The notes below the pieces were generated by a model. It made no database searches. It saw only the letters and a program-made list of their open reading frames with translations, and had not been told where the DNA came from. Below are positions 56,614-64,000 of a DNA stretch of 64,000 nt, in pieces. Numbering within the stretch: position 1 is the stretch's first letter; each line of letters starts with the position of its first letter. Source of the DNA: Collimonas arenae (GTDB taxonomy: Bacteria; Pseudomonadota; Gammaproteobacteria; Burkholderiales; Burkholderiaceae_D); assembly GCF_001584165.1 (NCBI RefSeq), contig NZ_CP013233.1, positions 4,100,620-4,164,619 on the forward strand, in the 5' to 3' direction. The position numbers and the translations under genes were made by a program.

Positions 56614-57243
56614 ATGCTAAAAAATGCAATGAAACAATGTGGGCTGATCGCCATCCTGCGCGGCGTCCAGCCACATGAAGTAGCGGCGATAGGCGTCAGG
56701 TTGTACGAGGCCGGATTCAGGATCATCGAAGTGCCGCTCAATTCACCCGAACCTTTCAACAGCATCTCCACGCTACGCAACACCCTGCCTGCCGACTGCA
56801 TGGTCGGCGCCGGTACTGTGCTGACAGTGGATCAGGTTGTCTCCGTCAAACAAGCTGGCGGAGAAATCATCGTGATGCCGCACAGCGACGCCAGTGTGAT
56901 CGCTGCCGCCAAACAGGCCGGACTGGCATGCGCACCGGGAGTCGCCACAGTAACGGAAGCCTTTGCCGCACTCGCCGCTGGCGCCGATGTGTTGAAAATG
57001 TTCCCAGCCGAGCAACTCGGCCCCGCAGTCGTCAAGGCCTGGCGCGCCGTGATTCCGCACGAGGTGGCCTTGCTGCCGGTCGGCGGCGTCACGCCGGACA
57101 ACCTGGCAACATTCATCAGCGCCGGCGCTTCCGGATTCGGCCTGGGATCGGCGCTGTACAAACCCGGCTTGAGCGCCGAGCAGGTCGGCCATAATGCAAA
57201 CAAATTCGTCGCCGCCTGGTGTGCGACGCAAGAGAAAAATTAA
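56614..57243 (+). CDS. dgoA: 2-dehydro-3-deoxy-6-phosphogalactonate aldolase
   Basis: DgoA splits KDPGal into pyruvate and glyceraldehyde 3-phosphate. The 209-aa class I aldolase has AILRGVQPHEVAAIG near residue 13, EVPLNSPEPFNSI near 37 with the catalytic glutamate region, GAGTVLTVDQV near 65 and the Schiff-base lysine in ADVLKMFPAEQLGP near 127. GGVTPDNLATFISAGASGFGLGSALYKPG ends the barrel. The motifs match DgoA better than Eda. Confidence 0.94.
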   Translation: MLKNAMKQCGLIAILRGVQPHEVAAIGVRLYEAGFRIIEVPLNSPEPFNSISTLRNTLPADCMVGAGTVLTVDQVVSVKQAGGEIIVMPHSDASVIAAAKQAGLACAPGVATVTEAFAALAAGADVLKMFPAEQLGPAVVKAWRAVIPHEVALLPVGGVTPDNLATFISAGASGFGLGSALYKPGLSAEQVGHNANKFVAAWCATQEKN

Positions 57244-57295
57244 CCGGGTGCGGGCCCGTCCCGACGCCAGCAATGGATTCTAGGAGATAACATTA

Positions 57296-58444
57296 ATGAA
57301 AATCACCAAACTGACCACTTTCATCGTACCGCCGCGTTGGTGCTTCCTCAAGATCGAAACCGACGAGGGCGTGGTTGGCTGGGGCGAACCGGTGGTGGAA
57401 GGCCGCGTCCATAGTGTGGCGGCGGCGGTCGAAGAGCTGTCCGACTACCTCATCGGCAAGGATCCGCGCCATATCGAAGACCACTGGACAGTGCTGTATC
57501 GCGGCGGTTTCTATCGCGGCGGCGCAATCCACATGAGCGCGCTGGCCGGCATCGACCAGGCGTTGTGGGATATCAAGGGTAAAGCGCTCGGCGTATCGGT
57601 CAGCCAATTGCTGGGCGGCCCAGTGCGCGACAGCATCCGCGTCTATTCCTGGATCGGCGGCGATCGTCCGGCCGACACCGCGGCTGCGGCCAGGGACGCA
57701 GTGGCGCGCGGATTTACTGCGGTGAAGATGAACGGCACAGAAGAATTGCAGTTCGTCGATTCGTATGAAAAGGTCGAGGCGACGCTGGCAAACGTTGACG
57801 CAGTGCGCGAAGCGGTCGGCCCGCACATCGGCATCGGCGTTGATTTTCACGGCCGGGTGCACAAGCCGATGGCCAAGATCCTGATCAAGGAACTGGAGCC
57901 GTACAAGCTGATGTTCATCGAGGAGCCGGTTCTCAGCGAAAACTATGAAGCGCTGAAGGAACTGGCGCCGCTGACCAGCACGCCAATCGCCCTTGGTGAA
58001 CGGCTCTACTCGCGCTGGGATTACAAGCGCGTCCTCAGCGAAGGCTATGTCGACATCATTCAGCCCGATGTCTCGCATGCCGGTGGCATCACGGAAACCC
58101 GTAAGATCGCCACCATGGCCGAAGCCTACGACGTTGCGGTGGCGCTGCACTGCCCGCTCGGTCCGATCGCACTGGCGGCCTGCCTGCAAGTCGATGCGGT
58201 ATCGTACAACGCCTTCATCCAAGAGCAAAGCCTGGGCATCCACTACAACGAAAGCAACGACTTGCTCGACTACGTGAAAAATCCCGACGTGTTTGCCTAC
58301 GACAAAGGCTATGTCACCATTCCGCAAGGGCCAGGACTCGGTATCGAGATCAACGAGGAGTACGTCAAGGAACGCGCCGCCATCGGCCATCGCTGGCGCA
58401 ATCCGATCTGGCGTCACAAGGATGGCAGTTTCGCTGAATGGTGA
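57296..58444 (+). CDS. dgoD: D-galactonate dehydratase
   Basis: DgoD dehydrates D-galactonate to 2-keto-3-deoxygalactonate, the first step of the pathway. At 382 aa it matches E. coli DgoD in length. This enolase-superfamily protein has the metal ligands in [15 protein letters not shown] (D near residue 183), [14 protein letters not shown] (E near 209) and [14 protein letters not shown] (E near 235). The catalytic H is in [36 protein letters not shown] precedes the start. It is the last gene of the operon, before a strong terminator. Confidence 0.95.
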   Translation: MKITKLTTFIVPPRWCFLKIETDEGVVGWGEPVVEGRVHSVAAAVEELSDYLIGKDPRHIEDHWTVLYRGGFYRGGAIHMSALAGIDQALWDIKGKALGVSVSQLLGGPVRDSIRVYSWIGGDRPADTAAAARDAVARGFTAVKMNGTEELQFVDSYEKVEATLANVDAVREAVGPHIGIGVDFHGRVHKPMAKILIKELEPYKLMFIEEPVLSENYEALKELAPLTSTPIALGERLYSRWDYKRVLSEGYVDIIQPDVSHAGGITETRKIATMAEAYDVAVALHCPLGPIALAACLQVDAVSYNAFIQEQSLGIHYNESNDLLDYVKNPDVFAYDKGYVTIPQGPGLGIEINEEYVKERAAIGHRWRNPIWRHKDGSFAEW

Positions 58445-58484
58445 CCTAGAAAGGTAAAACGCCGATCTGCAGCGCTAAAAAAAC

Positions 58485-58522
58485 AAACCCCGGATGTGCT
58501 TGTGGCCCATCCGGGGTTTTTA
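58485..58522. terminator. bidirectional terminator between dgoD and fadD
   Basis: A 12-bp stem (AAACCCCGGATG 58485-58496, CATCCGGGGTTT 58508-58519) continues into a T-run on the plus strand and has A-rich sequence on the other side. It serves dgoD (+) and the convergent fadD (-). Confidence 0.85.
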
Positions 58523-58567
58523 CTTCACAACCGTGGCGTCCGGCATGATGCCACTTCGTTCAAACTA

Positions 58568-60262
58568 TTAAGCCGCCTGCTTTTGCTCAACCGGCTTTTC
58601 GTCGCGTAGTTCGCGGCGCAGGATCTTGCCCACATTCGTCTTCGGCAGTTCAGTGCGGAACTCGATATATTTCGGACGCTTGTAACCGGTCAGCTGTTCA
58701 CGGCAATATGCCATCAGCTGCTCAGCCGTCAATGCCGGATCCTTGCGCACCACGAAAATTTTCACCACTTCGCCGGCATGCTCATCCGGCACGCCGACGC
58801 AGGCGCATTCCAGCACGCCAGGATGCTGCACCACCACGCCCTCGACTTCATTCGGATACACATTGAAACCGGATACCAGAATCATATCTTTCTTGCGGTC
58901 GACAATTTTGGTGTAGCCACGCTCATCCATGACGCCAATATCGCCCGACTTGAAGAAGCCGTCCGGCGTCATGACTTTTGCCGTTTCATCCGGACGGTTC
59001 CAGTAGCCGCTCATCACCTGCGGACCGCGAATCGCGATCTCGCCTGGCTGGCCAAGCGGAACCGGGTTGCCGGCATCGTCCAGGATAGCGATCTCGGTCG
59101 ATGGCAAAGGCAGGCCGATAGTGCCGCTGTACTCGGTGATGGTGCATGGATTGGCGCAGGCGATCGGTGAGGTTTCGGACAAGCCGTAACCTTCGATGAT
59201 CGGGCAACCGGTCACTTCCATCCATTTGTCCGCCACCGCCTTTTGCACCGCCATGCCGCCACCGACACAAACGCGGTAACCGGAGAAGTCCAGCTTGGCG
59301 AAATCAGGGTGATGCAGGAGCGCGTTATACAGCGTATTAACGGCCGGGAAAGTATTGATCTGGTACTTCGACATTTCCTTGATCAGGCCTGCGATATCGC
59401 GTGGATTGGGAATCAACAGGTTCAACGCGCCTTCGCGCATGCCCAGCATGCCGCATACCGTGAGCGCAAAAATATGGTACAGCGGCAGCGCGCAGACAAA
59501 CGCCAGCTGCTCGACCTTCGGCCCCTTGGCCAGGCCAGGCGACAGCCAGGCTTCCGCCTGCAGCACATTGGCCACCACGTTCCGATGCGACAGCGTCGCG
59601 CCCTTGGAAACGCCTGTGGTGCCGCCGGTGTATTGCAGGAAGGCGACGTCGTCTGGCGTCAGTGCAACCGGCTTCAGCTGCATTGACGAAGCTTGCGACA
59701 AGACGGTATTGAACGGCACCGAACCCGGTAGGGAAAAACTCGGCACCATCTTCTTGACATGGCGCACCACCAGGTTCACCAGCAAACCTTTGACGCCCAT
59801 CAGGTCGCCCATGCTGGCCACCACGACATGCTTGATCTTGGTACGCGCGACCACCTGCTGCAAGGTGGTGGCAAAATTCTCAAGGATGAAAATGGCTTCC
59901 GCGCCGGAGTCGTTCAACTGGTGCTCAAGCTCGCGCGGCGTGTACAGCGGATTGACGTTGACCACGGTATAGCCGGCGCGCAGGATGGCGGCGATCGCTA
60001 CCGGATATTGCAACACGTTCGGCATCATGATGGCCACGCGTGCGCCCTTTTGCAGGCCCTTGGCTTGCAGCCAGGCGCCAACTTTGCGCGACAGCTGGTC
60101 AACTTCGGCGTAGGTCAGGTACTTACCCATGCAAGCGTAGGCATTGCGCGCCGCGTACTTCTGGAACGCCTCTTCCAGCAACTGCACCAGGGACTGATAT
60201 TGAGTGTAGTCAATCTCGGTCGACACGCCTTCAGGATACGATTTGAGCCAAAATTTATCCAT
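58568..60262 (-). CDS. fadD: long-chain fatty acid--CoA ligase
   Basis: This enzyme activates fatty acids to acyl-CoA for beta-oxidation or lipid synthesis. The 564-aa protein has all adenylation motifs: the P-loop YTGGTTGVSKGATLSHRN near residue 212, YGLSETSP near 360, GDIGVMDERGYTKIVDRKKDMILVSGFNVYPNEVE near 437 and the catalytic lysine in LPKTNVGKILRREL near 540. It lies 103 bases downstream of the hydrolase/ligase fusion on the same strand, so they may share a transcript. Confidence 0.93.
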   Translation of the reverse strand: MDKFWLKSYPEGVSTEIDYTQYQSLVQLLEEAFQKYAARNAYACMGKYLTYAEVDQLSRKVGAWLQAKGLQKGARVAIMMPNVLQYPVAIAAILRAGYTVVNVNPLYTPRELEHQLNDSGAEAIFILENFATTLQQVVARTKIKHVVVASMGDLMGVKGLLVNLVVRHVKKMVPSFSLPGSVPFNTVLSQASSMQLKPVALTPDDVAFLQYTGGTTGVSKGATLSHRNVVANVLQAEAWLSPGLAKGPKVEQLAFVCALPLYHIFALTVCGMLGMREGALNLLIPNPRDIAGLIKEMSKYQINTFPAVNTLYNALLHHPDFAKLDFSGYRVCVGGGMAVQKAVADKWMEVTGCPIIEGYGLSETSPIACANPCTITEYSGTIGLPLPSTEIAILDDAGNPVPLGQPGEIAIRGPQVMSGYWNRPDETAKVMTPDGFFKSGDIGVMDERGYTKIVDRKKDMILVSGFNVYPNEVEGVVVQHPGVLECACVGVPDEHAGEVVKIFVVRKDPALTAEQLMAYCREQLTGYKRPKYIEFRTELPKTNVGKILRRELRDEKPVEQKQAA

Positions 60263-60365
60263 GTTCTGCCTTTAGTCTCTGCTTGTTATAAATGCATTGT
60301 TTTTTTGGCCTGCTCCACTTCGAGAGAGGAAAAACACGCCGATAGGGGGATAGCAACTGGGTCCG

Positions 60366-62975
60366 CTAAAAAAGCACGGTTGTATTTTTTTGTTCTATCG
60401 CGATGCTATCGGGCAAAGCCTCGGCATGCAAGCGTTTTGATGCGTATTTGAGCAATTCTTCGACGCTCACCTTCATGTTGTGATGCAACAAAACCTCGGC
60501 GCGCAAGTGGTTAACGCCTTCATCGTCAGGACTCCACTTGACGTGCACCACCGCCACCGCAGGATGTTCGAACAGGATTTCCTCGATCTGCCGTGGGAAT
60601 ACCCGCTGGCCGCCTCGTATCAACATATTACTCTTCCGGTCGATAATCGAAACAAAACCGTCCTCATCAATGCTGGCCACATCGCCAGTGGCGAACCAAC
60701 CGTCGTGCAAGCGTTCTTTGCTTATTTTTTTGGCAATCAGATTCAAGGCAGTCACGCTGTGCGTTGGCAAGCCAGCGTGCGCGTGATCGTAGCCGGAAAA
60801 CAGCTGCGGCCCGCGCACCCACAACTCGCCCAGCGTATCTGGCGGCAGATCGGCGTCATTATCCAGATCGACAACTTTCACCTCAGTGTCCGGTAGTGGT
60901 ACACCGACCACGCCAGGATGCGGCCGCGCCGACAGCGGCATCGCCAACACCGCAGGCGATGCTTCGGTCAGGCCATAGGCTTCGACCAGGCGGCCACGCG
61001 TCAGCTTTTCAAACTCTTCGCGGATTTCCTGCGCCAGCGGCGAACCACTGACTGCGCAAACCCGGATCGAAGCCAGGCCGTAACGCCGCACGCCGGCGGT
61101 ATGTGCCAGTTCGCGCACCATGCGCGGCGTGGTCGGGAAATAGGTCGGGCGCATTTTCCTGACAGTCTTCAGCAGAGGTTCCAGCTCAGCGCCTGGCAAC
61201 AGGATCAGGGTGGCGCCAAGATAGACGCCAAGATGCAGCAAGCCGGTCAGGCCATAAGCACTCGTCAGCGGTTGCTGCGCCAGGAAGCGCTCATCGCCGG
61301 GCCGCGATTCCGGCAGCCAATGGCGCAGTTGCAACGCATTGGCCGCCAGGTTGCGATGCGACAGCGCCACCGGCAGCGGTGTCCTTGTGGTTCCATAGGT
61401 GTATACCACCACAGCGATATCGGCAACGTCCTGCGCCACCTCCGGCACATAGTTGTTGCCGCGTCCCAGCACCTGCTTGAACTTCAGATAGCGCCGTTCT
61501 TGCCTGCGATGCTGCGAATCCTGGCGGAACCATGGCAGCCAATGTCCTTCCTGGACGTGATGCAGCAACGCAAATTTCAATTTTTCGCGCCAGCCCAGAT
61601 GATCGATCATTGAGGCGAATATCACGCGCCGCAAGCCGGCTGCGCGCGGGTCGGTCTGCAGTTCATCGCGCAATTCATCGTAGCGGTTGGTGGTGGTGAT
61701 CAGCACGACCGCTGCGGCATCGACAATCCGGGTCAGCAACACTTCCGGCGATGTCGCAGCATCGCTCAACACGGCAACGGCGCCGGCCTTCAGTACGCCG
61801 AAATAGGCGATCACCAGCGACGGCATGTTCGGCAGCGCCAGCAGGACCCGCTCACCGGGCTTGATGCGCATGTTGATCAAGCCGTGCGCGAACCGATTCG
61901 CTTGCCGATCCAGTTCACGCCAGTTGATCTTGCCGCCGCCATACGACAATGCCGTAGTCTTGCCAAAACGCCGGGCGGTGCCTTCCAGCAAACGCGGCAA
62001 CGGCACAGTCGGTAACTTGATGCGATATGGCGTGCGGGAATCGTAGAATTTCAGCCATGGCCGCTCGGCCTCGAGCTGCTTGCGCGCGGCGCGTCGTTCC
62101 GCCTTCTGCTGCGCGCGCCGCTCAGCCAGTTGCAGCGGATCGGATTGCATCTGCAGGAAGCGTTCGATGGCGCGATTGACGGCATCCGGCCGCTCCACCA
62201 TCACCTGATGCGCCGACACCGGCACCACCACTTCTTCCGCGCCGGGAATCAGGCGCGCCACTTCCTTGTAGGCTTCTTCATCGAACAGGATGTCGCGGTG
62301 CCCAAGGATCACCAGCGTCGGCACATTGATCGCACGCAGATATTCACGGCCATCCCACGGCAGCAACGCATTTTTATTTTGCAGGTACACCACATGCGAC
62401 GGCGGATAGATGCGTGCCGCATTGATGCCGAGATAGGGCATGATACGGCGCGCCAGATCGAATATCCGCGGCGGCATGCGCAACAGCATCCGACCCGCCA
62501 GACGCAGGCGAAAACGTGCTGCCGACGCAATCACGACCAGTGCCGAAACACGTTCCGGGAAATGCTTGAGGAAGTAAGAAGACAGGGCGCCACCGAATGA
62601 ATGGCAAACCAGAATGAATTGCGGTGGCAAGTCCAGCTGATCGAGCGCAGCGACGATATCGGCGACCAATTCCGGCACATCGTAATGCGCGCCTTCCGCC
62701 TCCGTCGGCGCATCGGTGTAGCCATGCCCGCGCAGATCAAGCGCGATCACCCGGTAATCAATCTGGAATTGCTCCAGCTGGTACTCCCAGTATGCCGCGC
62801 GGCCGCCGAAGCCATGGATGAACACCATGGTCGGCTGCTGGTTGCGTGGTCCGCGCCCGTACTCGGGCCCGGCATCGAGCACACTCATTTCCAACGCGCT
62901 GTCATAGACCCCATTACGCGCCAGGCGATTGGGCAATTTCAACGTACTGCGATGCAGGTCGGCGTTAAATGTCAT
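60366..62975 (-). CDS. alpha/beta hydrolase fused to degenerate acyl-CoA ligase
   Basis: The 869-aa protein has an N-terminal alpha/beta hydrolase (about 47-275) and a C-terminal AMP-binding domain (about 325-865), joined by an Arg/Gln/Ala-rich helix ([24 protein letters not shown], 283-306). The hydrolase triad is S126 (in CHSFGG, an altered GxSxG), D228 and H256. The ligase keeps YGLTEAS (667-673) and TGD (763-765). Its P-loop reads [13 protein letters not shown], without the usual Gly and Lys. The C terminus stops (EQKNTTVLF) before the catalytic lysine motif seen in FadD. So acyl-adenylation may be lost. Its start overlaps the aminopeptidase stop by four bases. Substrate is unknown. Confidence 0.85.
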   Translation of the reverse strand: MTFNADLHRSTLKLPNRLARNGVYDSALEMSVLDAGPEYGRGPRNQQPTMVFIHGFGGRAAYWEYQLEQFQIDYRVIALDLRGHGYTDAPTEAEGAHYDVPELVADIVAALDQLDLPPQFILVCHSFGGALSSYFLKHFPERVSALVVIASAARFRLRLAGRMLLRMPPRIFDLARRIMPYLGINAARIYPPSHVVYLQNKNALLPWDGREYLRAINVPTLVILGHRDILFDEEAYKEVARLIPGAEEVVVPVSAHQVMVERPDAVNRAIERFLQMQSDPLQLAERRAQQKAERRAARKQLEAERPWLKFYDSRTPYRIKLPTVPLPRLLEGTARRFGKTTALSYGGGKINWRELDRQANRFAHGLINMRIKPGERVLLALPNMPSLVIAYFGVLKAGAVAVLSDAATSPEVLLTRIVDAAAVVLITTTNRYDELRDELQTDPRAAGLRRVIFASMIDHLGWREKLKFALLHHVQEGHWLPWFRQDSQHRRQERRYLKFKQVLGRGNNYVPEVAQDVADIAVVVYTYGTTRTPLPVALSHRNLAANALQLRHWLPESRPGDERFLAQQPLTSAYGLTGLLHLGVYLGATLILLPGAELEPLLKTVRKMRPTYFPTTPRMVRELAHTAGVRRYGLASIRVCAVSGSPLAQEIREEFEKLTRGRLVEAYGLTEASPAVLAMPLSARPHPGVVGVPLPDTEVKVVDLDNDADLPPDTLGELWVRGPQLFSGYDHAHAGLPTHSVTALNLIAKKISKERLHDGWFATGDVASIDEDGFVSIIDRKSNMLIRGGQRVFPRQIEEILFEHPAVAVVHVKWSPDDEGVNHLRAEVLLHHNMKVSVEELLKYASKRLHAEALPDSIAIEQKNTTVLF

Positions 62976-64000
62976 TCAGACATTGTAACCAAGGAATTTA
63001 CATCGGTGCCTTTTTTTGCCAATTCATCCAGTTGACGATGTCTTTCGTCTTTACTGAGTTCCGCCAGTTTGGCGACAGCCGCATAGAATCTGGGGAAGGT
63101 CTTTTGTTGTGCCAGCAAAGCGCGGAAACCGGGCACCAGATCGTAATAGGTTGCCACCAGCGCCAGGTGCGCATTCGACAACGGCTCGGCAAACCAGCGA
63201 TCGAACCCGGTGTACCCGCCCCACTTCAGCTTGAGCTGCTGATAATCTTCCTGCAGTGCCGAAAATATGGCGGCCTTGCGCTGCAGCTTTTGCGCATCGC
63301 TGACATCGCTCGCGTAATTGGCTGCTAACTGTTTGCGACACTTCAAGAGCAGCGCCAGGAAATCCTCCTTGCGTCCTTCGAACTGGACATAGGCGTCGCG
63401 CATCTTTTGATTGCCGACCGCCTGCAGCCAGCGCTCGACGCCCGCCTGCTCGACCGTTATGGCGAACGACTCATTGAATTGCGTATCGTCCTTGGCGTAA
63501 ACCGTCTGGTGCGCCAGCTCGTGGAAGATCAAGCGCGCCAGTTCGCCATCGGGATATTTGATGAAAGTCGACAGCAAAGGATCGTTGAACCAGCCGAGCG
63601 TCGAGTACGCCGGCACACCGCTGACCTGCACGTCAAAGCCCTGCTCGCGCAAGCCCATGGCAAATTTCTGTGCAGCGGTCTGGTTGAAATAGCCGCGGTA
63701 ATTGACGCAGCCGGCGATCGGAAAACACCATTGCTTCGGTTCCAACGACAAGGCCGGCGCCGCCACCACATTCCACAGCGCGAATGGCCGCTGCAGATCG
63801 GCGTATTCAGTGTAGCTGCGGTTGTCCGGCAGACCCAGTTCGCTGATCGCAAAACGACGCATCTGCTTGGTGCGCGCCAGCTTGGCCTTGAGTCCGGCAT
63901 CGGCGCCCGGATCGGCTAGCCAGTCGTCAATCGGACGAGCGCGATCAAGCAGCGAAAACTCGCCGTGCGCGGCCTGGCCGTAATAAGCAACCTGCGCACA
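62972..64000 (-). CDS. putative zinc aminopeptidase (Pfam Aminopep type), 5' end cut
   Basis: The frame is open to the window end. The internal ATG at 63862 is not the true start, since upstream codons read CAQVAYYGQAAHGEFSLLDRARPIDDWLADPG, family-like sequence. The first codon, TGT at 64000, may be the lipidated cysteine of a lipobox, which would make it an outer-membrane or periplasmic lipoprotein. The zinc motif HELAH lies in ARLIFHELAHQTVYA. WCFPIAGCVNYRGYF and VSGVPAYSTLGWFNDP are also typical. About 343 residues are visible. It belongs to the predicted aminopeptidase family PF10023 (number from memory). The four-base overlap with the fusion gene suggests cotranscription. Confidence 0.85.
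   Translation of the reverse strand, partial: CAQVAYYGQAAHGEFSLLDRARPIDDWLADPGADAGLKAKLARTKQMRRFAISELGLPDNRSYTEYADLQRPFALWNVVAAPALSLEPKQWCFPIAGCVNYRGYFNQTAAQKFAMGLREQGFDVQVSGVPAYSTLGWFNDPLLSTFIKYPDGELARLIFHELAHQTVYAKDDTQFNESFAITVEQAGVERWLQAVGNQKMRDAYVQFEGRKEDFLALLLKCRKQLAANYASDVSDAQKLQRKAAIFSALQEDYQQLKLKWGGYTGFDRWFAEPLSNAHLALVATYYDLVPGFRALLAQQKTFPRFYAAVAKLAELSKDERHRQLDELAKKGTDVNSLVTMSE

Noticed and set aside
57293..58417. 374-codon open frame on the minus strand
   Set aside because: It mirrors dgoD codon for codon and is a shadow.
1..64000. tRNA, rRNA, CRISPR array, prophage, IS element or integrase
   Set aside because: No CCA-ended cloverleaf, rRNA sequence, spaced direct-repeat array, transposase motif or phage gene was seen. 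The only tandem array is the 11-bp repeat at argC, which has no spacers.

Overview
The window comes from the chromosome of a betaproteobacterium. The complete division and cell-wall (dcw) cluster in mraZ-to-ftsZ order followed by a peroxiredoxin gene and lpxC, the dusB-fis-purH-ruvC block, and the coq7/osmC/rplM-rpsI/argC/bactofilin/erpA neighbourhood point to Burkholderiales, most likely Oxalobacteraceae (Collimonas/Herminiimonas-like). The genus is an inference from gene order and protein style. I see no rRNA, tRNA, CRISPR array, prophage or insertion sequence.

Layout. 1-20100: a DUF721/DciA-like gene cut by the window start, then, all on the minus strand, lpxC, a peroxiredoxin and the dcw cluster (ftsZ, ftsA, ftsQ, ddl, murC, murG, ftsW, murD, mraY, murF, murE, ftsI, ftsL, rsmH, mraZ; transcription runs from mraZ to ftsZ). 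The mraZ promoter and a 10-bp-periodic MraZ-type operator are visible. 20100-35700: housekeeping genes (ruvC, purH, fis, dusB, a GAF plus degenerate GGDEF protein, a phosphatase, a PEBP protein, dtd, tyrS, an M23 peptidase, anmK, erpA, bactofilin, argC, rpsI, rplM). 35850-45000: osmC-type gene, coq7, a DUF3025 gene, then a nitrate-uptake unit (nrtA-nrtB-nrtD-cobA) with its REC-ANTAR regulator, then pyrC and an ATPase. 44900-52200: an acidic amino-acid ABC transporter (gltIJKL type) with a second binding protein, gdhA and a LysR regulator. 52200-64000: an ATM1-type ABC exporter, an acyl-CoA thioesterase, an IclR regulator divergent from dgoK-dgoA-dgoD (D-galactonate breakdown), fadD, a hydrolase/AMP-ligase fusion and a zinc aminopeptidase cut by the window end.

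The most informative regulation is upstream of nrtA. In order, I read an NtrC-type palindrome, a near-consensus sigma-54 promoter, two hexaloop hairpins of the ANTAR-target type, and a terminator whose 5' arm overlaps the second hairpin. The gene just upstream encodes an ANTAR protein and has its own sigma-54-like site. This matches the known Klebsiella nasF/NasR and NasT logic, so it is a clear instance rather than a new class. Less explained are a candidate about 100-nt CUCC-rich small RNA upstream of rplM, an 8-unit 11-bp tandem repeat before argC, a GAF/GGDEF protein that has lost its active site but keeps an I-site, and a hydrolase/acyl-CoA-ligase fusion with degenerate ligase motifs.

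Caution: seven genes (mraY, murE, tyrS, cobA, nrtA, a RecF-like ATPase gene, lysR) are each broken by one missing base, six of the seven in short G or C runs. Several are essential, so sequence error is the likeliest cause. I annotate them as full-length genes with a frameshift. I did not find a convincing, wholly undescribed system here.
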